Source: Fontibacter flavus
GTDB lineage: Bacteria; Bacteroidota; Bacteroidia; Cytophagales; Cyclobacteriaceae
Assembly (NCBI RefSeq): GCF_042432905.1
Contig: NZ_JBHLWI010000090.1
Location: 1-64,000, forward strand
DNA: 64,000 bases
Direction of reading: 5' to 3'
Below the pieces are notes generated by a model. That model did not search any database, was not told the DNA's origin, and saw only the letters and a program-made list of their open reading frames with translations. The translations under genes and the position numbers were made by a program. Below, one piece after another: positions 52,700-63,400 of this stretch; positions within the stretch are counted from its first letter, which is position 1, and every line of letters begins with the position of its first letter.

Positions 52700-53568
52700 A
52701 CCTACTTTTCAAAATAGGATTTTTAGACATCTCCATCGTGAATCTTGTAGATATCACCTTGGTCAGTATTTTAATTTACCAGGTTTATAAATTATTAAGG
52801 GGAAGTGTAGCCATTAAAATCTTCCTGGGATTTCTTTCTATCTACTTGATGTATCTATTGGTAAGTGCATTAAGAATGGAACTTTTATCCATTATTTTGG
52901 GACAATTCATGGGTGTGGGTGTCATTGCTGCCATTATCATCTTTGCACCCGAAATCAGGAAATTCCTCCTCATCATCGGCAGGTCCTCCATTCTATCCAA
53001 TGAGAATTTTCTTCAGGAGTTGCTCTTTTGGAAAAAAAGGGAAAGTCTTGTATTTAACATCAACCCAATTATAGAAGCTGCAAAAAGCTTATCGGGCACC
53101 AATACTGGTGCATTAATGGTAATTTCCAGCAACTCAGAATTGAAATTCTATGCGGAAAGCGGTGATATATTGGATGCTCTGGTCTCCAAAAGATTATTAA
53201 TCTCCATTTTCAATAAATTCAGCCCGCTGCACGATGGTGCGGTCATCATTTATAATGGAAAAGTAAAAGCAGCAAGATGTATCCTGCCTGTTACTGAAAG
53301 AGATATACCTGCACAGTTTGGACTGAGACATCGTGCAGCAATAGGAATGTCTGAAGCTACAGATACGCTCATCCTGATCGTTTCCGAGGAGACAGGACAG
53401 GTTTCTTTGGCAAAAAACGGCAAGATTTTGCATAATCTTTCTTTTCAGGAAGTCCGTGAATTATTGAACGGTTACCTAAGTGGCGAGGATATAGACGAAA
53501 AATTTGAGCCTATTTCTGCATATGAAAGGCAGAGGTTCAAAAAATCAACAGCAGCCAGTAAAGCATAA
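52696..53568 (+). CDS. cdaA: Diadenylate cyclase CdaA
   Basis: 290 residues: three N-terminal membrane helices (about 15-85) and a DAC (DisA_N) domain with DGA at 180-182 and RHR at 211-213, the nucleotide-binding residues of c-di-AMP synthases. It makes c-di-AMP at the membrane. The start is a TTG overlapping the folP stop as TTGA; no ATG lies nearby in frame that keeps the first helix. The folP-cdaA linkage is a common Bacteroidota arrangement. It ends just before a terminator. Confidence 0.93.
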   Translation: MNLLFKIGFLDISIVNLVDITLVSILIYQVYKLLRGSVAIKIFLGFLSIYLMYLLVSALRMELLSIILGQFMGVGVIAAIIIFAPEIRKFLLIIGRSSILSNENFLQELLFWKKRESLVFNINPIIEAAKSLSGTNTGALMVISSNSELKFYAESGDILDALVSKRLLISIFNKFSPLHDGAVIIYNGKVKAARCILPVTERDIPAQFGLRHRAAIGMSEATDTLILIVSEETGQVSLAKNGKILHNLSFQEVRELLNGYLSGEDIDEKFEPISAYERQRFKKSTAASKA

Positions 53569-53570
53569 AA

Positions 53571-53599
53571 AAGAGGCAATCGCTCGCCTCTTCTTTATT
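53571..53599. terminator. Terminator between cdaA and yicC
   Basis: aagaggc (53571-53577) and gcctctt (53586-53592), an 8-base loop, then a short T-rich stretch. It lies between converging genes. Confidence 0.75.
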
Positions 53600-53638
53600 T
53601 AACTATTGTGGATTTCCCTTTCAACTTTCCACTTGTCC

Positions 53639-54517
53639 TTATAGAATATTCAAAGACTGCTCTTTGATTTTTTCAAGCTCATCTTTCATAATGACCACAT
53701 GTTGTTGAATATCTGCATCATTGGCCTTTGACCCAATGGTATTGATCTCTCTTCCGATCTCCTGACTGATAAATCCAAGTTTTTTACCTTGATGGTTATC
53801 ATCATTCAAGTTCTTTTCAAAATAATTCAAGTGAGTCTCCAAACGAACAATTTCTTCTGTTATGTCAATCTTTTCAAAATAATAGATCAATTCCTGCTCG
53901 AAACGATTTTTATCAAAATCATTTTCCTCCAACCAATCTTTGAAATTATTTCTGATTCTTTGCCTGATTTTTTCCTTTCTAACCGGATCATAAGCTTTTA
54001 TATGATCTAATCCTCCTCTGATCAGACTTAGGTTATCCATAAACTTCGTCTGCAGCACCTCACCCTCATCTTTTCTAAAATCATCACATTTGCTCAATGC
54101 CTCTTCCAATACATTTTTGACCAACTCCCACTCTTCACTTCCCGAGGATCTTTCTACCACTGAAGTAATTACACTTGGAGACTGAAGAGAAAGCTTAAAC
54201 AAATCCTCAGCCTGTGCTCCTACCTTGGCAGCCAATTGCTGATATGTTTTGTAGTAGGATTGGAAAAGGTCTTCATTCACAGCAATGGGCAACTCTGCCC
54301 CCGCTTTATCAGAAAATTCAATTACAAGATTGACCTTTCCCCTGTCGAGGATTTTTGCTACAATATTTCTGATTTCCAGTTCTTTGTCTGAAAACTGTTT
54401 TGGACTTCTAATCGATAAATCCAAAAACTTTGAGTTTAGTGTTTTGACTTCAACACTGACTATATAAGCATCATTTTCAAATCCGGCCAGTCCATAGCCT
54501 GTCATTGATTTTACCAT
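53639..54517 (-). CDS. YicC/YloC family endoribonuclease
   Basis: 292 residues with the family start VKSMTGYGLAGFEN and SVEVKTLNSKFLDLSIRSP, and the end motif KLGFISQEIGREINTIGSKANDADIQ. Family knowledge: YicC/YloC proteins are endoribonucleases affecting sRNA and rRNA turnover. Length matches. It is a single gene, convergent with cdaA, 17 bp downstream of the large 54535-57969 gene and on the same strand, so the two could be co-transcribed. Confidence 0.92.
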   Translation of the reverse strand: MVKSMTGYGLAGFENDAYIVSVEVKTLNSKFLDLSIRSPKQFSDKELEIRNIVAKILDRGKVNLVIEFSDKAGAELPIAVNEDLFQSYYKTYQQLAAKVGAQAEDLFKLSLQSPSVITSVVERSSGSEEWELVKNVLEEALSKCDDFRKDEGEVLQTKFMDNLSLIRGGLDHIKAYDPVRKEKIRQRIRNNFKDWLEENDFDKNRFEQELIYYFEKIDITEEIVRLETHLNYFEKNLNDDNHQGKKLGFISQEIGREINTIGSKANDADIQQHVVIMKDELEKIKEQSLNIL

Positions 54518-54534
54518 AATTTTATTGAGGTATA

Positions 54535-57500
54535 TTAGAAATTATACCCTAAGGTAACATAAAATCTCAAATCGTCCCTTTGGAAATTCCGGACAGGTTG
54601 GGCGAGATCAAATTTAAAATAATAGTTCAACAAGACCGTTCTAATGCCTGCCCCATAACTTTGTAGCCAAGGATTGTTGAAATTATTAAGGGTAATGGTA
54701 AATGGTGAACCGGGTGTTGTGATCACTTCTGTATTTTGATCATTCACTCTTTCCCAAGGAGCAGAATTGTTCCATGCCGAACCTATATCATAGAAAGCCA
54801 CCATTTGAAAATTCTTGATGAAATTTGAGGTGATATTCCCTCTTGAAAGATAAGAGAATAACGGTATTCTCAGCTCCGTGGTAAATGTCATGACATTTCT
54901 ACCCCTGATTTCATCAAACAAGTAACCTCTCAGATCCACAAACTCTGCGAATAAAATATTGGAATTTTCATTCCCTTGCGGATTTCGTACCGGAGATGGC
55001 TCAGGTCTGTTATTTGGAGGATTATAAAATTGATTAAACAACCAATTATTCATACCTCCCACCAGATAATTCTGTGGATTGTTACCAAAGAATGAGCCAA
55101 CAAATAGCTTTGAAGCCAAAGTGATATTTTTATGGATCTTTTGATAATTCCTGAAATCTAAGTAGAAGTTTGAGAAAGACCGCTCACCTTTGGAAAGCCC
55201 CTGAAAATGTGAAATCCCAACCTTCCCTTTCATGCCCTGCTGCATATACAAGCCCAACTGCTCGGTTTTATCCAGAACAAATTCCGCCTTCCCACCAGCA
55301 TATTGCACATCAAATCTATTTTGATTCTCCACTTGACCCCTTAAAATAGAATCAGGGTTGAGATTAAAATATTGGCTACGGGCAACAAATGGCGCTACAG
55401 TAAATCTTGCATGTGGACTGAAAGGATAAGAGAATCCTAATTCCGCTTTATTCAAAACATAACGTTGAACATTAAAATCTCCCTCATCAACTACAATTGC
55501 TCTTCTGTCAAACCTTAACCTAACATCTACCCTTTGCTTCAAATATTCATATTCAAAGAAAATATCGCTTCCTGATTTGAAATCTAATGGAAACATAATC
55601 CCCCCATTAAAAACATGGTTATCCAGAATATCTGTCATCTTGCCTGCTAAACCTACCCCAAATCCTCTCAAAGGATCCACTACCCAATCAGTTGATAGGC
55701 TGTTGGTGATGAACTGAGGGGTCATCCTTGCCGGCCCAGTGACCCTTTTCTGCATACTCTGACGACGAAAGTTTTCCAAGAGATTACTTCTTCCGCCAAC
55801 TGTAGCAACAGTCCTTTCTTGTGCAGGCAAAGGAATAGTATCAAAAATGTAATTATCCGTATCTACTCCAGCCCTTCTTTCAAATCTTAACCTATCAGTA
55901 CTGATCGAACCGGTGAGGCTTCTTGGCTTGGGCAAGGTATCAGTTTGAGCCTGCCCAGTTGCTGGAGGCTGGGTTGGAGGTTTCTGTTGCTGTGCTGGAG
56001 GAATGCCCAACATCACATCTTCTAATCTGATATTTAAAGTAGTATCCCTTTTTACTTCAGGAGTAGTCGTGGTAATTCTTTGCTCAGCACGGTTCACTAC
56101 CCGCCTATCTCTCAAAGCTTCTTGGGCTGCTGGAACCGCGTTTTCCTGTGAATCTTCTTCAGCCCTTCTAGTGGTAATCCTTTCTGTCAGCGTTTTAGCT
56201 TGTAACAGTTGAACCCTTGGAGTGCTAGGCGTAAACTGATCTATGTTTGAAAATGATTCCAGTATAATCCTACTTTGATTACCATCCCGATAAGAATAGG
56301 CGATCCTGTTGATAGAAGAAGCGTAATCAAATGCCTCCACACTCCTATTGTATGCCGACACCTGACTTGCAATGCCATTGGAAATAGTCAGTCTCATCAG
56401 GTTATTTACACCACTCTGATCACTGATCATCAAAATATTGTTGGAATTTAAGACCCTGGGGCGGAAATTCTTATTGTTCAGGTTGGTAAGCTTCTGACTA
56501 GGAAGAGAATCATTCAAGTCAATTTTAAATATATTGAAATAATCAGGCAATAACTTGACATCTGGAGCTCTGGTCAACAGAGAATCGGCTATCTCAGTGA
56601 AATTTGAAGCATAGATAACAGTAGAATCATTCAAAAATACCGGCGTGATGTTATCGAAAACATCATTGGTCAATCTTCTTCCTTGACCTCGGACATTTAA
56701 AGAGTAAATATCCGTCTTGCCCCCTGAGATCGCAGAAAGCACCATGTTTCTTCCTGTAGAGTTGAAGTCCAAGCTTAAAATCTGAGTGATGTTTCTCAAA
56801 TAGATTTTATCTTGAGCAGACCCATCGATTGCCCTCATTCTCAAAGTGGTGGTCCCCCTATTGAAAGTCGCTATTGCTAAATTCAAAGTATCTCTCCATG
56901 CTATTACGGGTGAGGTTTTGTTGACTGGTAAATCACTCGAAACGGATCCTCCAGAATAAATTGTACGCTCCCTCCCTGAGGAAATCTCCCTGACTTGAAC
57001 CTTATATCTTCCTCCATTATTGACTACATAAGCCAGATTCTTGGCATCTGGACTGAACTTGATGTCATTAATGATCCCTTCGTGAGAAGGAGAAGTAGCA
57101 TTGATCTGATTGTTTTTATTGACATCCTTGAAGGTGGTGAATACCGATTGATTGGTGCTTTCATAAAATTGCCTCCACTGTTCCTGGAAATTTTTATAAT
57201 TCAATCCAATAGTATTGGCAATGCTGTTTTCCTCATTTCTGTTGATCCTGCTCAGGTTAAGAATACTTGAAACATACCTTCTCCCATATTTTTCCACAAT
57301 GAAATTCCAGACAGACTGGCCCAAAAAAGCAGCTTCTTTTCCCTGATAACGATGTAGTTTGATGCTTTTGTTATCCCTGAAAAAATGTCTGACATAATCA
57401 TCCATTTCTCTGCTCCATCCGTAGGCCAGATAATATGCTGCCCCTTCTATATACCACTCTGGGAAACTATTGATCAGGTTAGACTGAAATGCATCCGCAA

Positions 57501-57969
57501 TAGTTGAACCATAGAGCATTTCTTCAATGATGACCTTCGAAGTGGTATAAATGAGGTCTTTTTTGAATTTTTCCCAACTACCTGCAAAAGCAACCTCACC
57601 AATTAATCTGCTGAAAAAAGTTTGCCCGTCTATGGTAAACTGGTTTTTATTAAGATTAAGATTTGACTGAAGAATCTCTTCTTCCGAATTATAGATAAAT
57701 ATCCTGGGCTTGGTATAAGCCACATAACCTATTTGCTGTGTTAACCTATCAAATTCACTTTCAAGATAATCAATGGCCATCCGGGCATTATTAATGCCCC
57801 CATCATAATAATACACCTCAAAATTATTTGAACTGTAATAATACCATTCTATATTTTTATGCTGAACCCGATTTTTACCAAATCTTTCCTTGTCAAGCTG
57901 GGCAATTGATTGATGCCCCAGCAGCAAAGCAAAAAGAAACAAGCAAATACGTAAAACCTTAATTTTCAT
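54535..57969 (-). CDS. Giant TolB/Omp85-like protein with degenerate peptidase domain
   Basis: 1,144 residues with signal peptide (MKIKVLRICLFLFALLLGHQSIAQ). Residues about 25-270 resemble a gluzincin peptidase (FPEWYIEGAAYYLAYGW), but the expected HExxH is replaced by VIIEEMLYG near 155, so it is probably inactive. Residues about 280-600 contain TolB-like beta-propeller repeats (DIKFSPDAKNLAYVVNNGG). A Pro/Gln-rich linker (about 660-700) precedes an Omp85-like C-terminal barrel ending LRFYVTLGYNF. It seems to be an outer-membrane protein with a large periplasmic part. The function is unknown; Bacteroidota homologues are often annotated as TolB- or BamA-like. Confidence 0.75.
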   Translation of the reverse strand: MKIKVLRICLFLFALLLGHQSIAQLDKERFGKNRVQHKNIEWYYYSSNNFEVYYYDGGINNARMAIDYLESEFDRLTQQIGYVAYTKPRIFIYNSEEEILQSNLNLNKNQFTIDGQTFFSRLIGEVAFAGSWEKFKKDLIYTTSKVIIEEMLYGSTIADAFQSNLINSFPEWYIEGAAYYLAYGWSREMDDYVRHFFRDNKSIKLHRYQGKEAAFLGQSVWNFIVEKYGRRYVSSILNLSRINRNEENSIANTIGLNYKNFQEQWRQFYESTNQSVFTTFKDVNKNNQINATSPSHEGIINDIKFSPDAKNLAYVVNNGGRYKVQVREISSGRERTIYSGGSVSSDLPVNKTSPVIAWRDTLNLAIATFNRGTTTLRMRAIDGSAQDKIYLRNITQILSLDFNSTGRNMVLSAISGGKTDIYSLNVRGQGRRLTNDVFDNITPVFLNDSTVIYASNFTEIADSLLTRAPDVKLLPDYFNIFKIDLNDSLPSQKLTNLNNKNFRPRVLNSNNILMISDQSGVNNLMRLTISNGIASQVSAYNRSVEAFDYASSINRIAYSYRDGNQSRIILESFSNIDQFTPSTPRVQLLQAKTLTERITTRRAEEDSQENAVPAAQEALRDRRVVNRAEQRITTTTPEVKRDTTLNIRLEDVMLGIPPAQQQKPPTQPPATGQAQTDTLPKPRSLTGSISTDRLRFERRAGVDTDNYIFDTIPLPAQERTVATVGGRSNLLENFRRQSMQKRVTGPARMTPQFITNSLSTDWVVDPLRGFGVGLAGKMTDILDNHVFNGGIMFPLDFKSGSDIFFEYEYLKQRVDVRLRFDRRAIVVDEGDFNVQRYVLNKAELGFSYPFSPHARFTVAPFVARSQYFNLNPDSILRGQVENQNRFDVQYAGGKAEFVLDKTEQLGLYMQQGMKGKVGISHFQGLSKGERSFSNFYLDFRNYQKIHKNITLASKLFVGSFFGNNPQNYLVGGMNNWLFNQFYNPPNNRPEPSPVRNPQGNENSNILFAEFVDLRGYLFDEIRGRNVMTFTTELRIPLFSYLSRGNITSNFIKNFQMVAFYDIGSAWNNSAPWERVNDQNTEVITTPGSPFTITLNNFNNPWLQSYGAGIRTVLLNYYFKFDLAQPVRNFQRDDLRFYVTLGYNF

Positions 57970-58017
57970 CTATTGTGTACACTTGGACTTAAATATACTT
58001 AAAAATTAATTTTCTGG

Positions 58018-59061
58018 TCAATTACAGCGCCTAATGTTTACTTCTTTTTGGGGCTCTTTTCCTTGAAGAAGCAATTCCATCATCATTTTGCTGAAGTATG
58101 GAACCAAAGAAACCCCTTTTGCACCGAAACCATTGAAGATATAAACGCTTTCATGCTCAGGATGTTTTCCCAACAAAGGTCTTCTATCTTTAGTAGCTGG
58201 TCTGATGCCCGAGCGATGCATTTGTATCTCTGCTTTTTTGTTGACAATCAATTTTTCAAGTTTTTCAAGCAACTCGTTTTTTCCCCTTTCTGTAGGACCT
58301 TCATCTAGATCATGCCAGGTATAGGTAGAACCTACTCTTTGTAGTCCGTTGGGCAAACTTATTCTGAACACCCCCCTGTTAATAATCGCTTCCGGATAAA
58401 AATCCTGCTCCAAATCCAGGATTTCACCTTTCACAGGCGCGAAGGGCATGTTGGCAAAAAAACGGCTCTCTTTGGCTCCTAAACCGTTGCAGTAAATAAT
58501 ACCCTTGGCAATTATTCCTTTATAGCGAACTCCCTCTGGTAAAATCTCTAATTTGTCTTCCTCGAATTCTTCCTGCAACAGGGATTTATTGCTCAACAAA
58601 AATTCTGAATAAGCATCCAAAAGGGTATTGATATCCAGATAGCCTGAATTTTTTAGCATTATACCACCAAATGGATTGTAAACCTCTTCAAATAAAGGGC
58701 TGGAGTAAATTTTTTCGAAATAAGGCTGTAATAAGGGGTCACCACTATGTCCCATCCACTCATTTTGCTCTTCTATGGACAAAAAAGGACGATAAATGTT
58801 TTTCTTGACCAAAAACTTCTTCTGCAAGAAGTCTTCAAGTTTTCCATAGAATGGCTCAATTTCCGGGAAAAGCTGATCAGCCAACCAAGTTCTAACCATT
58901 TTCTTTCCGGTCACGGGATTATACAGCCCTGCTGCAATCCTGCTGCTGTTGTTCTGTTCCGGAGTATCCAAAACCATAAAGCTCAGGTTGTTTTCCCACA
59001 TCCTGTAAGAGAGTGCGGTTCCTGCAAGACCTTGTCCGATGAGTAAAAAATCTACTTCCAT
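58018..59061 (-). CDS. FAD-dependent oxidoreductase, DAO family
   Basis: 347 residues from the ATG at 59059-59061 (MEVDFLLIGQGLAG). The N-terminal FAD-binding fold has GQGLAGTALSYRM; later features are GLYNPVTGKKMVRTW and the C-terminal GIRPATKDRRPLLGKHPEHESVYIFNGFGAKGVSLVPYFS, matching D-amino-acid-oxidase/glycine-oxidase type proteins. It oxidises an amine substrate of unknown identity. It is monocistronic and divergent from the MBL gene, which starts 57 bp away. Confidence 0.85.
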   Translation of the reverse strand: MEVDFLLIGQGLAGTALSYRMWENNLSFMVLDTPEQNNSSRIAAGLYNPVTGKKMVRTWLADQLFPEIEPFYGKLEDFLQKKFLVKKNIYRPFLSIEEQNEWMGHSGDPLLQPYFEKIYSSPLFEEVYNPFGGIMLKNSGYLDINTLLDAYSEFLLSNKSLLQEEFEEDKLEILPEGVRYKGIIAKGIIYCNGLGAKESRFFANMPFAPVKGEILDLEQDFYPEAIINRGVFRISLPNGLQRVGSTYTWHDLDEGPTERGKNELLEKLEKLIVNKKAEIQMHRSGIRPATKDRRPLLGKHPEHESVYIFNGFGAKGVSLVPYFSKMMMELLLQGKEPQKEVNIRRCN

Positions 59062-59118
59062 GCCCAAAAATATATTCTTTATTCGTTATTTTGAGTTTAA
59101 TAAATAAAAGATTACTTC

Positions 59119-59772
59119 ATGCTGCATCTTAAGAGCTTTACCTTTAACCCTTTCATGGAAAACACCTATGTGCTTTATGATGACACCAAGGAAGCTGTGA
59201 TTTTTGATCCTGGATGTTATGAAAAATATGAGCAACAGGAATTGGTGGATTTTATAGAGGAAGAAAAGCTAAATGTCAAATCTCTCATCAATACGCATTG
59301 CCATATTGACCATGTTTTGGGAAATGCATTTGTCAAAAGGAAGTTCGGAGTCAAATTGTACATTCATGAAAACGACCATCCTGTGCTAAAATCAGTATCT
59401 GCATATGCTCCTAACTACGGATTTGCGGGTTATGAAGAAGCAGACCCTGATTTCTATATTGATGAAAACGATAAAATCGAATTTGGCAATACAACCCTTG
59501 ATATCCTATTTGTTCCAGGACATGCTCCGGGACATGTGGTGTTTTATCACAAAGATTCTGGAATATGCATTGCTGGAGACACCCTGTTCCAAGGAAGCAT
59601 AGGAAGGACAGATTTGCCCGGGGGAGATCATCAGACCTTATTGAATGCCATCAAAAATGTCATGTTCACCTTACCAGAGAACACCAAGGTATATCCTGGA
59701 CATGGGCCGATGACAACAATTGGTTATGAAAAGGAAAACAATCCATTTGTGGGAAAAAGAGCTAGATTTTGA
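59119..59772 (+). CDS. MBL-fold metal hydrolase, glyoxalase II-like
   Basis: 217 residues: the metal-binding THCHIDHVLGNAF (HxHxDH), the FVPGHAPGHVVFYH histidine and GDTLFQGSIGRTDLPGGD, plus the final H in VYPGHGPMTT. This is the standard metallo-beta-lactamase hydrolase set; the family includes hydroxyacylglutathione hydrolases and related thioesterases. Substrate unknown. First gene of a chain of overlapping genes: its TGA overlaps the pssA ATG (TGATG). Confidence 0.88.
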   Translation: MLHLKSFTFNPFMENTYVLYDDTKEAVIFDPGCYEKYEQQELVDFIEEEKLNVKSLINTHCHIDHVLGNAFVKRKFGVKLYIHENDHPVLKSVSAYAPNYGFAGYEEADPDFYIDENDKIEFGNTTLDILFVPGHAPGHVVFYHKDSGICIAGDTLFQGSIGRTDLPGGDHQTLLNAIKNVMFTLPENTKVYPGHGPMTTIGYEKENNPFVGKRARF

Positions 59773-60464
59773 TGATCAAAAAACACATCCCCAATACATT
59801 AACTGCCCTCAACCTGCTTTGTGGAATGATGGGTATTTATTTTGTCCTAAAGGGTCAAATCTCTTATGGCGCATATTTTATTCTAATTGCAGCCCTTTTT
59901 GATTTTCTGGATGGATTTTTGGCGAGAATGCTGAACGCGTATTCTGAAATAGGAAAGCAATTAGATTCCCTAGCGGATTTAGTGACTTTTGGCATTTTAC
60001 CTTCCTTTATTCTTTTCCAAATGGTCAAGGAAAATGCCGACCTGGAATATATGCCTTTTTTCACCTTCCTAATCGGTATATTCTCTGCCATAAGGTTGGC
60101 AAAATTCAACATTGACACCCGGCAATCGGACAGATTCATCGGTGTGCCGACTCCAGCCAATGCCATGTTGATTTCAACACTACCGTTTTTTGCTGAGAAA
60201 TTCCCCGGCAGCGCAGAATTGGTTTACCACCCCTATTTCATCTATGTTTTCACCATTGTCATGTCTTTCCTTTTGATTGCTGAGTTGCCATTGATTGCAC
60301 TTAAATTCAAAAGCTTCGCCCTTAAACAAAACATATTCCGTTATTTGGTCCTTTTGATCGGGCTGATCTGCATCGTAGCCTTTGGTCTGGCTGGAATTCC
60401 TATGGTAATTATTTCCTATATTGTGCTGTCGGTAGTAGAGGGTTTATTGGCCAAAAATGCTTAA
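59772..60464 (+). CDS. pssA: CDP-diacylglycerol-serine O-phosphatidyltransferase
   Basis: 230 residues from the ATG at 59772 (MIKKHIPNTLTALNLLCGM), which overlaps the preceding stop. The CDP-alcohol phosphotransferase signature reads DFLDGFLARM.. GKQLDSLAD, the DG-x2-AR-x8-G-x3-D-x3-D pattern. About six hydrophobic helices surround it. It makes phosphatidylserine, the precursor of phosphatidylethanolamine, at the inner membrane. It overlaps the porU start by 8 bp. Confidence 0.92.
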   Translation: MIKKHIPNTLTALNLLCGMMGIYFVLKGQISYGAYFILIAALFDFLDGFLARMLNAYSEIGKQLDSLADLVTFGILPSFILFQMVKENADLEYMPFFTFLIGIFSAIRLAKFNIDTRQSDRFIGVPTPANAMLISTLPFFAEKFPGSAELVYHPYFIYVFTIVMSFLLIAELPLIALKFKSFALKQNIFRYLVLLIGLICIVAFGLAGIPMVIISYIVLSVVEGLLAKNA

Positions 60465-63400
60465 CAACATTAATAAATATTTCCACATTTTTTTGTTTCT
60501 CTTTTTTCATCTGGAGCTGAACTCCTTTGCTTTTGCTCAGGAAAACCAATCCTATTTCAAATTCCCTGTAGTCAATGATGGTGTTTACAAACTGACCCGA
60601 CAACAAGCATCTTCTATAGGTTTTTCAAATATTGATGAGGTTGCTGTTTTTGGTTACCCCGGAATGCTTCCCCAAAGACTGGATAGCTTGGATCTTGAGC
60701 TCAGGGAAGTTCCAACCCAAAAAATTGGGGAAGATCTCTTCTTCTTCCTGACAGGACCACATCAGGTCAACTTTGAAGGTGATGAGATTTCCTATCAAAA
60801 AAACCACTATTCAGATACACTTTATTATTTGGTTGGAAAAAAAATCAAAGGCAATCAGGTCAAAACCTCTAACACAGTCGGAAACGGCCAAGAATTAGAC
60901 GAATTTTACAGTGTTCAAAAATTTAATTGGGATCAAATTAATATTCTAAGTTCCGGAAGATCCTGGTATTCAAACCCTTTCTTCAATGGAGAGCGGTTTT
61001 CCTTTTCATTTAACTTAGAAGAAGGTATAACCGGAAATCCACAAATAATCACCCAAATCATGGGACAATCTCTCTCAGACAGCCGCTTTGAGTTTTTTCA
61101 AAACGGGTCAAAATTAGGTGAGATTGACATTCCCGCTATTCCCAATACCACCTATGGCATCAAAGGAAGGGAAAGTGTTTTTAGGTCGTCATTACTCAGC
61201 AATAGGGGCAATCAAAACATACAGGTAAGTAACAGGAGCAGCGACTTCAATGGAGCTGGTCATCTTGCTTACAGTTTAATCATCAGCCCTTATTCACCCC
61301 AATCCTCTCCTTTAGGTGTTTATTATGTAACAAAAACAGGAGTATTCAGAAAAAGGTCAACCTTCAAAAGCTGGCTTGTCAATGATTTTTACAACATTTT
61401 TGACATTGAGGAAAGCGCAGAAGTTAAAAATGGAGCTATGGTGATATTGTTTGACCCGGTAACCGCTAGTCCTATATCCAAATTGGCCCCTGCAGACCTA
61501 AGCGCCAGGTCAAAACAGGACAAACTTAACTTGATTATCATTTCATCAACTTCGCTACTTTCCCAAGCCAATCGCCTTGCCCAGCATAAAAATGATATCG
61601 GGATCAATGCAAAAGTTTTTTCTATACAAGAAATTTTTGATGCTTTTGGCTATGGTACCAAGGATGTTACTGCTTTTAGGAATTTTTTAGCTTATCAATA
61701 CCTTCACAATGGCTCTCTTCAAAATGTGCTGTTCTTTGGCAAAGGCACTTTCGATTATAAAAACAAATTGGGGGGGAGACCAAACCTGACCCCAACATAC
61801 ACTTCAAGAAACAGCCTGAATCCCCTAACTACTTATAGTTCTGATGATTATTTTGGTTTCCTGGAAGTGGGGCAAGGCGAATGGGTGGAAGATAATTCAG
61901 GTGATGAGCTTTTAAAAATCGGAGTTGGCCGGATACCTGCCATCAACTTTAGAGAAGCGAGGGAGGCTGTAGACAAAATCATCAATTATGAGACCCGACA
62001 AAACATGGAAGGTTCCTGGAAGCGGAATATTGCATTTTTTGCCGATGATGGGGATAATAATATCCATCTCAATGATGCAGAGAGCCATGCCTCCTTTATC
62101 AGGACAAATCATCCCGAATTTTCAGTTCAGAAATTGTACCTGGACAGGTTTGAACAAACCATAAATGGAAATATCCAAAGCTCAGAAGAAACAAGGGTTG
62201 CCTTATCAGAAACTTTGAAAGATGGCGTTTTATTGTTGAATTTTATCGGACATGGCAATGAAACCACTTTGACAGCTGAGCGGGTATTTACAGTGAGCGA
62301 TCTTCAAAACTTTCCTGAAAACAATTTATTACCTCTCTTTGTCACAGCAACTTGTGAATTTGGAAGACATGACAGCCCATTCATCCGATCAGGTGCAGAA
62401 GAATTACTTTTTGCAGAGAAAAAAGGGGCCATTGGTCTATTGACCACAGGCAGACCCGTTTTTAGTTCGGTGAATTTTGCCCTGAATAAAGCATTTATTG
62501 AAAATGTGTTCCAAACAGAAAATGGCCAATATGCCGACTTGGGAACAATCTTTAGAAAAACGAAAAACAACAGTTTAAATGGGCCTTTCAACAGAAATTT
62601 TTCATTGATCGGTGATCCTTCCTTGAAACTGGCTATTCCAGACTTGAAATCTGATAGTCATCAATTTCTGGACATTGGATTAGACCAAACAATAGACACG
62701 CTGAAAGCAATGCAAGAAGTTCGCCTGACCGGCGAAATCAAAGATCCTTTAACCGGAGCAATGATCACTGATTTTCAGGGTGATTTCGAACTGACCATTT
62801 ATGACAGCCCAGTAACATTCAATACTTTAGGAGATGAAAGCAGCCCTATCGAATTCATTGAGCAATCTAATATTTTATACCAAGGAAAAGGAAAAGTGAT
62901 TAATGGCATATTCTCCACTGATGCTTTTATTCCAAAGCAAATTTCAAGCACCATTGGAGAAGGAACGGTTAGGACTTACGCAATCTCTGAGGGACGTATT
63001 TTGGAGGCTTTTGGAGCAAAAAACATCCTAATCGGAGGCCAGTCTACGAATGATAACAATGATACAGAAGGACCATTAATTAACTTAAAATTTGGCCCTG
63101 AACTACTTGAATCCGCCCCGATAATCGCATCTCCTGTATATCCTATCAACATTATTCTTGAGGATGAAAGTGGCATCCAAGTTTCATCTATCCCCGAACG
63201 CAGGAACATTACCCTTCAGGTTAATGATCAAACCCCCATCACCTTAAACCAAATGTTTTTTGCTATTGATGGTGGGTTTAAAAAAGGTAAAATCGAAACA
63301 GAATTACAAGGCCTGATTGAAGGAATCAACACCATTACTATTCAGGCTTGGGACAATGTGGGGAATAATTCGATCAAAACAGTGCAACTTGAGGTAAAGG

